Program-made: the position numbers and the translations under genes
In this document: positions 1-16,300 of the stretch, piece after piece
Position numbering within the stretch: position 1 is the first letter of the stretch
How the letters are laid out: the number at the start of each line of letters is the position of its first letter
From: Antennarius striatus
Taxonomy: Eukaryota > Chordata > Actinopteri > Lophiiformes > Antennariidae
NCBI RefSeq assembly: GCF_040054535.1
Contig: NC_090792.1
Location: 9,960,491-10,024,490, forward strand
Direction: 5' to 3'
Length of the DNA: 64,000 nucleotides
The notes under the pieces: model-generated
Databases searched by the model: none
The model's input: the letters and a program-made list of their open reading frames with translations, nothing else
Told to the model about the DNA's origin: nothing

Positions 1-441
1 TATAAAAGAGCTTTAGTGCAAAAACGTGGAATAAACAACAATAAGCTCTTCTGAATGACAATTCCGATGTAATGAGACAATACTGAACGGATCCCTCTGG
101 TATCAGTAATGGGGCTTTGAGCTGTGTGTAACTCAGCAGCAAACATCAAAGTCTGTCTATGTGGCCTCCATTCTGGTGTGTGTGTGTTAAACCAGACCAG
201 GCTTCAAAGCTTAACATCTGACGTGTTTCTCTGAACACATTTCAAACACAACAGTGCTGCTAGTGAAGGCTTCAGCCAACGGATATCTCCAAACCCTTCA
301 AATATGGCCACAACCTGTGTATTCCGTCATCTCTGAGCGCTCGTTCAACACAGCGAATGAGTCGCCGTCGATTTTATGCCCCCAGTAATGTCAAATTTAG
401 AGTTTATACATCGCATAGCAAGGTAAGGAATTAGAATTTAC
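1..441. other. Left edge: no recognised feature
   Basis: No exon or repeat recognised. If the exon at 442-460 is real, this is its first intron. Confidence 0.4.
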
Positions 442-460
442 CTCCATTTGGAGACGCCAT
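442..460 (-). CDS. Possible first coding exon of an unidentified minus-strand gene
   Basis: An ATG in excellent Kozak context (AAGATGGCG) opens MASPNG and meets donor GTAAAT six codons later. A CCAAT motif lies about 30 bases upstream at 490-494, in a locally CpG-richer stretch. This is the look of a short housekeeping first exon. The rest of the gene would be left of the window, so the product cannot be named. A chance ATG plus GT is the alternative. Confidence 0.35.
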
Positions 461-1240
461 CTTCAGAATAAACATGTGACGAACAGTAACCAATCACAAC
501 AGCCGTCTGTAGGGGCGTACTTCTGTATACTAGCCACAAGGCGGCGCACAAGGGCAGAGCACCTACAGGTCCGGTGGGAGCAGAGGTGTACTGGTTTACT
601 CGTCCACTAGAGGGCGATGTAGTTTGAAAAAAGTTTTTTTTTCTCTTTCATTTGTTATATCTTTCTTTAGTATTGCTATGTTAAGTATAATAAAAAAGTG
701 AATGTAGAGTAAAGCTAAAATTTGAAATGACAATAAGTAGAGGCAACAATAACATACACTGAGATTCCGTTTTAATGAAAAAAGAAGACAGATTTCACTG
801 GTAAAAAAAATATGACACCCCCCCAATTAAAGACTAAGTCAGTGAACACAGAAAAAAAAGGTCAATCTTAAAAACCAGTTAAAAGGAAAATGTATTTTCC
901 TTTTTCAGATTTCCATTGTCTCCTTTCAGGCACTCTAACTTATTCTTTTGAGACACACCATATAAATACACACACACACACACACACACACACGTCATCT
1001 CACAAGAAAGTGAGGTGTATCTTGAGTTAAGGCAACTCAGTGATGCTTATTTTTAAGTCCACTAGTCTGGCTTGCATATTGCACTGATTTGACTGTATTA
1101 TAAAAAATTCTTGACAAGCGACAGACTGATAGTGTGAAATGTGGAGACACACAAACAACCATACAGGTAGATTCTACAGCCGTGTTAGTTACATCACTGT
1201 TTCATAAACACTTTAAAACCATGAGTCTGTGGAGGGTCGA
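461..1240. other. pomt2 3' UTR and short intergenic region
   Basis: DNA downstream of the pomt2 stop, running to the putative next first exon. It carries a short CA repeat at 968-993. I see no clear AATAAA on the minus strand just after the stop, so the 3' end of pomt2 is not placed. Confidence 0.5.
968..993. repeat. (CA)13 microsatellite
   Basis: A perfect CA run of about 26 bases, 250 bases downstream of the pomt2 stop codon. Confidence 0.9.
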
Positions 1241-6658
<5,418 letters not shown>

Positions 6659-7120
6659 TAGAAAACAAGATCAAACCTCTTCCGGAGACAAGTAATATTA
6701 AAAACCAATAATTTGGTAACTCTTTCTAATTCCTAACATGATAAATATTTACCTAAGTTAATAACTATGATGTGGAACTCAACTTTCTGGCTCAAATAAC
6801 TCCACGTACCATGGATATTAATGCCCATCTAACGCTAAGCATATACTCTCAATATCGTGACATTGTTGTTGTCACATCTCTCAAATGACGTATACATAAT
6901 AATAGACAGATATGGCGACTTCTCCAACTTTACATACTCATTCTGGTTACTAAACTGTTTTTGTCATCACGTCAAATGGCAGTAATCCAAGCAGTAGTAA
7001 TTGAAAACTCCAATGGGCTCTGTTGTATCAGAAAACCGTTCTATAGCCCTAACAATTTACGTTAGCAGCACAGCGACAACGCGAGAGCTTAGTGGCTCAC
7101 GTCCTCGGAACAAGCGAAAT

Positions 7121-7139
7121 CACTTCTGGGAGGTGTAGT
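7121..7139 (-). promoter_or_regulatory. ZNF143/Staf-like site upstream of pomt2
   Basis: The minus strand reads ACTACACCTCCCAGAAGTG. This fits the ACTACAnnTCCCAnnATGC consensus of ZNF143/Staf except near its 3' end. It lies about 470 bases upstream of the pomt2 ATG in non-coding DNA. That it belongs to the pomt2 promoter is inferred. Confidence 0.55.
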
Positions 7140-7183
7140 ACGATGTAGAAGTTATTCGTTCTTGGTGTTGCAGTGAGAAACGT

Positions 7184-7198
7184 CAATTCCCAGAGTCC
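7184..7198 (+). promoter_or_regulatory. Second ZNF143/Staf-like half motif
   Basis: The plus strand reads CAATTCCCAGAGTCC, matching the core of the same consensus in opposite orientation, 45 bases from the first. A CCAAT box lies at 7227-7231. Confidence 0.4.
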
Positions 7199-8267
7199 CT
7201 CGGTACAAATCTTCTTCTGTGGTTAACCAATAGGAAACAGGAAATAGTGCGGTATCGCTAGACAAGTACAAACTGTAGTGTACTGCTCTGTCTGTACACT
7301 AGATGGAGACATTATTTAATAAATCCGCTTTTCTTAAAGTGCGGTTTCTGTTCTTCGTAAATACTGTACCATGTTTTAAAACGCCTGGTATGAAAGTACA
7401 TTATATATCATCATGTTGTATGAAACTTGCGTTTTCCTAAAACATTTAAGGTAAGTGCCAGTTCCCAATTTAGATTTTTATATAAAATACTGTATTTTTT
7501 TAAAACCAAAGAACATTTACTGAGATTTGATACAACTGTTTAAAAAAATAATATAATGACAGCAACATTTGAAATGTTTTTCAGTGTAGTAAATGATCAG
7601 AATAAATAAGTACTTAGAGTTTCTGGTTTTAAATTTTCATTTTTAATGGAATACATTTAAAGAAACTGAGAAAAAAAGTGGAGCATTACTATATTTACTG
7701 AAGTTAAATACATTAGTATTTATCAATATATAATCAATATAAAACAATAACATCCACATAATAACATCCACACGTAATGTGCCAGCTGTTAACATCTGCA
7801 CCAAACTAACAAGAACCACACTGTCTGGTGTAAAACTATTAACAATTGTAATAACAAATCAATAATCTGTGGGATTTTCAGCATATACTGTACTCACAGA
7901 TGCTCTCATTATTGTTAAAAACTAAATTTGTGCTGATGTGGATCAAAACAAACAAATACAACATACACACCTTTTGTACTTGACGAAGCATCTGTTAAAT
8001 TTTAGTGAATTTGTAAGCTGTGTATGTAGACTATTCCCCTTACTACACCTATGACATACGATTGAAAACAAGAACAACCATAACCTTAGATACTCTCTTC
8101 AGCAAGAGCACAAAAATGGAGCTCCTTTGGAATATGCTATCAATTAATAAGTTGTTCATGTTAAATCCTTTATGTTGTTAAATGTTTATGCATATGAATG
8201 TGGTAAATGCAAGGTGTATTGGGTGGCATTTTACAGAGGAAATTAGAGAGACCGATATTTTTTCTGT

Positions 8268-8279
8268 TTTTATTTTATT
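8268..8279 (-). terminator. ltbp2: Overlapping AATAAA polyadenylation signals
   Basis: The minus strand reads AATAAAATAAAA, two overlapping hexamers 1.9 kb after the ltbp2 stop. Confidence 0.45.
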
Positions 8280-10019
8280 GACTGACATTGATTACAGTCA
8301 ACAGGTAAACAAAATGAATGAGCATGATATTTCCATTGACCACAGCTTTACAACAAGACATTTATCTCAACATATTTGCAGTTTTGAAAGGCATTAAATA
8401 TTCCATCCTTGACCAAATGTTAGGTGTATTGTGCGGTACATTTCGGTGTCACAACTGTAACACATGGTTATTTCTCGGTTACCTTCTTAAATCTGTATTT
8501 AATGTATTTAAAAACAAATAAGTATGAGTGGTATTTCAGATGACAGATGTATGAAACAATGTTGTCTCATTACATTCATGACAAGAATGCAACGGAGACA
8601 ATTACTAATATTTTGCCATGAAGTTGCGATGCATGGTTGTTGCTTGCATTTCAAAAGCATTGTCTTTATAATGAATTTGAAGAGACAATATGTCTGCAAT
8701 TAGAACAGTGCTGCACCTTCCAAAAATATATATTTCATTGTCTGCTCCACAGGGCAGGGTATACACACAGTTCCTCTGGTACAGTGTCAGCCACTCTCCG
8801 CATACATTAAAAGATATGCTTTAAAAAACATTTTTACAGACATGTATAAATCTACAAAGGTATAATGCCAGACTTTTCTTACATTTTATGCTCTATGTTA
8901 ATAAAAATATTGGTGCTATAATGCATTAAGAGAATACAAAACAAAAATAATACATAGTACCAGATCTGTACAAAATATACCAAACCTCTCCAACGAAGCC
9001 TTTGTCTTTACATGCATTCAGAGATGCACACATGGAAATTGTCTGATGTGGGATCAGAGATTTGACTGCATTGTCAAATGTAAAAAAAATTATAAATAAA
9101 ACAAATCTTTCCTTGTGGAGAATTTGAACTAATTTACCTACCTATGTTTCAGATGTTAGGCAAAATCATAGAACAAATTTAATCAGTCATGCTTTTTTTT
9201 AAAGTACAACAATAAAACAAATGAAAACTAATTAAAAAACCTGCAGTAAGTTAGCCCATGCTTTTTTTTTTTAACTTCATTGCCGGTATTCTGATTGAAA
9301 AATAGTGTGAAAAATAGGAAAACAGATGTGTTACCTATAGTAAGAAGATTACACTGAGCATCATATACACCTAGGGTCTTTTCAGGTCCACGTTAAAAGG
9401 TGAGGTTTTAAATGTTACCTAACCTCCCACTTCTTGCTCCACATATTTCTCATATTACAGTTTTTAAAAAATGAAAAGACAGCAGTTAAATAAGCTGTTT
9501 CTGGAATTCTGAATATTACATACATACATCCTCACCATTCATTTAGTTGGAAGTCCATTCCAATTATAATGACAGTGTGACATAATACTGGGAAGAAGGT
9601 TTAACCTTGACGCTTAAGTGGATTTTTGAGTGGCTGATTTCTGATGAAATTTTTACTGAAAATAACATTGATGTTTTCCCCTCATTGTCTCTGTGATCAA
9701 TTGGCGAGACAAATAAAGCAAGAGGAATCAAGTGTGCCCTCTGAAATAGATGCTTTCTTAGATTGCAGAGGCCGTCATGTGATTGAAATAAATAACAACA
9801 ACAAAAGTGACAGAGAAAATATGTGAAAAATACATTGCATATTAAATTGCCTGGGGTAGGTGAATAAAAAAAGATCAGTCCACAAAATCCCTTTAAGGCA
9901 AATGAATATCTGGTTAATACTTAATCCCATTTTAATACATTCAATGCACAATTCCTGGTCCTCTTGTGTATGAGGGGGTCTGACTGTGTGTGAATGTGTT
10001 CTAAATGCAAGTGTGTATG

Positions 10020-10022
<3 letters not shown>

Positions 10023-10087
<65 letters not shown>
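10023..10087. repeat. (GT)32 microsatellite in the probable ltbp2 3' UTR
   Basis: A run of about 65 bases of GT, read as (CA)n in the ltbp2 mRNA, roughly 105 nt after the stop codon. Confidence 0.93.
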
Positions 10088-10089
<2 letters not shown>

Positions 10090-10192
10090 GAGTTAAATGA
10101 CTTTGCATGTCTCAGCAGTCCTGTTGGAGGTTTAGTGCCAGGTCCTTGGGGAAAGGAGATCAGGAGAATGCGGCGCTCCAACGACCAACATC

Positions 10193-10368
10193 TCAGTTTC
10201 CTGTCTTCCTGAGTTCAGACTCTGGGATAGCTGGGATGCATTCGTGTGGCTTGGCAGACGCCACAAATCCAGGCAAACAGGTGCACTTGTACGATCCCTC
10301 TGTGTTGGTGCACTGCCCGTTCTGACACAAGGGCACCTTGTCGCTGATGTCTTTGCACTCGTTTATGT
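10193..10368 (-). CDS. ltbp2: ltbp2 exon ll: last EGF, tail and stop
   Basis: Acceptor CCTGCAG, phase 1 start. [20 protein letters not shown] then [20 protein letters not shown], a tail [13 protein letters not shown], and TGA at 10193-10195. Confidence 0.95.
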
Positions 10369-13300
10369 CTGCAGGAAAAGAAAATATGAAGAGTCAGGGA
10401 CACAGGAAAGCTATCCTTCCTTCCTTCCTTCCTCCCTCTCTCTCTCCCTTCCTTCCTTGTTCTGATGATGTTAATGTCGAGGTGAGATTGTTTAAAATAT
10501 CATACAACATCATAAGCACTTTAAAAAACATGGCACACAACATTTGTTCCAGAGAAGTTCCCGTTTGTACAAGGTTTTCCCTCAAAACTGATTATATGTT
10601 GTAATTTCTCATCTTGTCTGTCTTTAATCAAACGTGCCATTGTGTTGTGTGCTGGCAAGGTTAGATATAAACTTGAAATCCCTCCCATCTCAAGCCCACT
10701 ACTGCTCAGAATGACAGAAACATGAACAATGCACTGGATTATGTTTCCTTCTCCCCTTCAAGGAACTGTTTGCCTTTTTCCAGCAAGAGAGGTCTGATTG
10801 TCATTTCATGGCAAACAGTCTCAGACGACTCCATCTCATGTTCTACCAGGGAAACACTCTTGGTGACATCATAAAAAGAGAGATGGTAAAAATTACACAG
10901 TTCCCATATGTATGGAAAAAGCATCTAGCCTTGGAGATGGAGAGTTGATTTTCAAGCAGAACATTGTAATCATAGCATGTTATTATAAAAAGACAGTTTC
11001 ACATTCTTAGAAAACAAACATAGAACAGATAAAGGATCTAATATCTCATGTGGGTACTATTCAAGGCTTCCTCACGCTCAATGATAAAACATGTTGGTTT
11101 TGAGTACGCTGCTTGCATTAGTTTCGCATAAAATATATCTTTATGCAGGCTTGTTAAATTCAAAGCTTCTCCTTGAGCTCGATGATGCACTGTGAGTCAC
11201 CTCCCTTAAATTAACCCAGGATCTGGCTCCACAAGGCTTAAACATGACGAGAGACTTTTCTGTGGTTAGATTTCAGGATTCATCGTATTTTCAAACCAGA
11301 TTACATAAACTGATTTAATCCTCCTTAATATGAACATTATTCATGAATGTTTTTACTTTTAGACATAGGGTCTTCATGTGGGTGGTCTGTAGAGGAAGAA
11401 AGAAAATTCCTGGAAAAACAACCCACCAATGCAGGCCAGTTTCTTTATATCAAATTCATAACCATCGAAGCAGTCGCAGGTGTAGCCTTCTCGCACACGG
11501 ACGCAGCGGCCGTTTTCACATCCGTTCAAGATTCCACATTCTTCTGCTCGGAGACCCTCAAAGCCCTCATAGCGCTCTGGTTGGTCACAGAAAAATGCAC
11601 AGAAGTTATTCATTTTATTATATTTATGTTGTATGATAACAAATGGATCAGATCAGGTGAAAGATGAGGAACTATTTTTCTGTCTTATCATGAATAATAA
11701 TGCCTTAGGATATTGGTCAAATATAGACTTTACTAACCACCAAAAAATTAGCGAATGAAAACCCTTACACTGAGCGCCTGTCTGAGAACGATGCATAAAC
11801 CCACCAGGATGAGAATCCACTGGTTGAGGCAGGTGCTCCTGTGGTCGGTGGATGGGAACACGAACATGCGGGTTTTGAATGTTGTAGTCATTGTCATCAA
11901 AGAGAGGGACACTCTCAGGAAAAGGGCCTGCAGGGTTGCCATACGTGTCAAAGTATGGCGGAACAAAAGGCTCCTCGGGTTCCTCAAGGCCGTACTCATA
12001 TCCCGGCCGCTCGCGCAGACTGTCTGAGCCTCCCCTCCGAGGCAGGTTGCACATCACTGCATAGTCCTCTGAACACAGCAGCACACACATAGGTTTATTA
12101 TAAGTAGTGATTAAAGACAATGTGTCTGTTACTATAATGACTGCTGTTCCTAAACCATGCCTCTCATGTGCATCCCGCTTCTCACCTGAATCTCTCTGGG
12201 GACAGAAGGCACACTGGCCGCTCCAAGCAATTCCGTACAGGCAGCAGCACTCGGTGTATGTAGTTCTACGGCCATGGAGAGGTTCCGCACAAATATTGTC
12301 ATTCTCCAGACGTTGCCAGCATATGGCCATGTGCACATCGTGGTCTGGTTCTAGAGCATCTGGGAGATAAAAGTTGGGGTGAGCAGGAATTAACAAACAG
12401 AGAAACGTCAAATAGGGATACAGCTGTCTACACATCCTAAAGCTTGTTCAGTCAAAGAGAAGAATATCTTCTGTTTCTATCATTTTTGTTGATGGTTGTG
12501 TTTGTTTTAATGATGATTTTGAAGATCATCAATGAAAATTTCCCCCATGGGATAATGAGGACTATGATGAACTGGTAAGAGAGCTTCAGCTAACAATTAT
12601 ATTAATTACTAATCTACACGTCTATTTTATTGCCTTATTTATTAACCTCCTGATAAAAAAAATTAAAATTTACAGAATGCAAAATCTCTTATTCAGATCG
12701 TTTCATTTGTATTAACAACAAGCTGACACGAGTAGAATGTTGTGTCACACCTTCTGTAGTGTTCGTGCTGATGCACCGACGCCGTGTGCCATCCAGAACT
12801 AATGGCGGGCTGCAGAAACAGTTGAAAGATCCTGCGGTGTTGACACACACTCCATCCTCACAAGCATTCCCAAAACCACATTCATCGTAATCTGAGAACA
12901 CATTTGCAAAGAAAGTCTCATTAAAATAAATAAAGCATAAAGCACTTTCAAAGGCGATAAAAATTCATGACATTTTTATGCATCGATATCATTACTAAAC
13001 TGGAGGATAAACATGATGAAGTGATCAACTGCCTCTGAAGACTTTTCAAAGAATTTCCAATACTTTTTAATTCTTTATAAATATTTTCATTTTTATGCTA
13101 AACAGCTGGAGGTTATTTTTTGAGCGTATTGAATGGATGTAATGCAAAATTAGAATGAAGGCTGAAACATGAGATCCATAGGAAATATGAGCTTCATGAG
13201 AGCACCCAAAACACTAGCAGGAGACACAGATACTTCAGATTAAGAAATAAATATGATCACCAGCTAAAATAGAAATAAGTGTAATTTCTTACCCACACAC

Positions 13301-16300
13301 TCAAGTCGAATGTTGTCATAGTAGAAGCCACTGCGACAGTAGCAGGTATACGTAGAGAAGAGATTTGAACACTGTCCATTCTTACAAATGTCTGACCCAA
13401 ACATCTCACACTCATTCGCATCTGAGGGGAAAGAAATGTTCACACCTTGGTGTTAAATAAGTCAGACGGAAAGGAAACAACATTCTAAAGCTAGCGCTGT
13501 TTCTCTGCTTGAAACGTCATTTATTCATGTTGTAAGAAGCAGTTAGGACACACCATTATTACAGTAATTAACTGGTTACGCAGGCACGTGTCCAATTAAT
13601 CTTGGCTAGATGTAGAGACACACTCATGAATGAAGTGAAATGCAAGTGGAAATAAAGCAGGCTGACGCTGCAGCTTTCTGTGCCAATGCAAATGAATATC
13701 AATAAAATAAATTAGTATATACAGTATAAGAGAAATAGTACCTATGTAAGGACGCTGGTCACCCAGGCTGAGCAAGGAGGACGAAGGTGGGGACAATAAT
13801 CCACTGCCATGAGGGCAAAGCTGATTATAATCTTCTGAAAAATAAAAACTGGCTTAATTCATATATATAAGATGCAAAAATAGAGAAAAAATGTTAAGAG
13901 ATTTACTGAATAAACTTAGATTACTATATTCTGACATATCAGCTTCTTGCTGTTATACCTCTTCCTTGTAGAGGACAGGCATGAATCTCGCAGTTGTCCC
14001 CCCAGCCCGCCCCCACCGTGCAGCAGCACTCTTGCTTGGTGGTATTTCGAGATAAAACGTTGTCACAGAAGTTGATATCATTCAAATTGTAGTAACACTC
14101 TTTCCTCTCTTCGGATGAGGGTGCGTGTGAAGGGGCTCCGGCCGATGGTTTTAGGGTCATTTCAGCTGTAAATGGGGAAAGAAAGCAGCGATTCAGGCTA
14201 TGTGAGGTCCGAGGTCATGGTTAGCCACAGAAGTTTGATTTTGAGAACTTTGAATTATCACTCATAAAATAGCTTGAAACCCAGAATTTCCTATTGAAGT
14301 GAAATCTCCCGGTAAACAAATTAAATCCTACACTTCACTGGGACGTCACCACACATCCTCCGGCAGATAGTCCGTTACCCACTGCCGCCACTGCTGAGCC
14401 TGCTCATTTGTCCAAAGGCATGGGCTCAGGCATTTCACCCTTAAGCTGCTGGCTTAGCCAAATGGAAACACTGGCATGTGAGTCAACACACCATTCACTC
14501 TCACATGATTGATTAACACACGTCAAAAGCAAACAGTGGAATGTGGCAAAAAGTTACACAAAGGCATAGCTGGGGTTTAGCGCCCAGGAAGAAGAAAAAA
14601 CATCCCCACTGAGGGCGCGCCGCTTAATAATGTAAATACGGCCAATTCATGTACACATACGCCTATCATGCCTGGAGACGTGATGGTATTTCACCAGTCA
14701 AAAGGCCTTTTCTGTCATTCTGAAATTGCAGTGGATTGCACATATGTGACCTCTGCACTTAAGATCATTTTAGCAGGGAAGAGAGCAATGTGTCTTCAGC
14801 ACCGATGGCCAATAGCTACGTCTTATCCCTGTTTGCCTCGGTGGAGATATGGGTTTGCTATAACTAAGCTCTTGGGGTATTTCCCTCGACTCCAGTGGGG
14901 GAGTTACTTAATGAGTCATTCAAAGGATTAGGCTAATACACATTTTTGAAGGCAACACACCCAGCCTATAAAATAAATGGAAACAGCAAGGTCAAAAGAT
15001 TCTCTACGAGACGCGGGGCAAGTCATATCCACCTCGTCACCCTTGTTGTTTGGATAATGAGAGACAGCTCATTAAATCAGAGAAAGCTCCATCTCCCGAT
15101 GATGGGATTGAGAATTAAGTCCTATGAGTCACTGTGAGCGCTGGTCCTGCTCTATTACCCAGGGAGCGGCACTGGCTGGTGATGGGATCAAATTCCTCAT
15201 TGTCGTTGGGGCAGATGCACAGGAAGCTGCCGTCGAAGTTCTCACACAGGGCCTCCCCGCACAGCGCCAGGCTCATCTCACACTCGTTCACATCTGAGAA
15301 AGACATCACTTCATCAGGCCACGTCTGTATGTAATGATGACTGATTCATTTTTCTTTGAGTACTATGATGCACCCTTCTCAGACGCTTCCTCTGATTATC
15401 ACACTTTGGAACAAATTACTTTATCTCTGTATAGAAAACGACTGAAGTAAAAAGCATCTCTGGTGATATTAAATATTGTTTGTTGTAATATTCTGAAGTT
15501 ATTGTCTAAAAATGAGGATGTCAATCCTTTAACAGTACTCTCATTTTCAAAATAGGCTTAATAATAAGAAAAACAGCTGGGCACGGTTTGTTTCAGCAAA
15601 CGAGATACAACATTTGTGCAGTATGAACTTGAACTTGTGTGCTGTTTACAGCAACAAGACTGTAAGTGTGGCATTGACTCAAAAAGATATGAATTCCCAG
15701 TTTGTTTTGCAGCAGTACTGTGCAATACATATATTTTGGAGAGAGGTTACAAACCAATGCATTTGCTCATGTCTCCTGGCGGGTTCGTGTAGCCTTGGTC
15801 GCACTGGCATCGGAAGGAGCCGTCAGTGTTCTCACAAAAGCCGTGTTTCCCACAGATGGTTTCATTGACACACTCATCAATATCTGCAAGGGGCGAACAC
15901 ACAGAGAGGACAGCACAATGATAATATTTACAGCGATGCTCAGCACAATAGGCGTTCAAACTGCTGCAGTAAACAGTGTGGGGATTTCCCACAATAAACA
16001 TAACTACCATTTTGACTTACAATAACAACAGAAATCACCGACATCATAACATGTCAGAGAGGGCTGCAGATCAGACAATTCATTACAACAGTTTTCAAAC
16101 TCTGGCACTTGTGAAGTAATTCAGGGAGAGTTTCTCTCTGCATCAACAAAGTGAAATTGAGTGTAGCCCGGATCTGGAAAACTGCAAGTGAAAGTTCTTT
16201 GGTCGTGTCAGTAGAGTGAGAAGTGACACTGGAAAACTGTGTGCGAAATTTAAGACATGGGGACTTTACGGCATACAGCAGCACTCAGCTTTTACCCACT

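Larger units (their letters stand above)
6659..8260. other. Intergenic: pomt2 promoter side, end of ltbp2
   Basis: Probable pomt2 5' UTR and promoter (about 6659-7240), then AT-rich DNA. No coding segment with splice signals or recognisable protein is seen on either strand. Confidence 0.6.
8268..10192 (-). other. ltbp2: Probable ltbp2 3' UTR
   Basis: AT-rich non-coding sequence following the stop. It is bounded by the first convincing minus-strand polyadenylation signal. The boundary is inferred. It includes the CA repeat at 10023-10087. Confidence 0.5.

Noticed and set aside
9921..10181. His-Thr repeat ORF next to the ltbp2 stop
   Set aside because: Translation of the CA microsatellite in the 3' UTR.
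11653..12435. A 260-residue minus-strand ORF as a single gene
   Set aside because: It is two real ltbp2 exons read through their introns; splice sites and LTBP2 similarity define the true borders.
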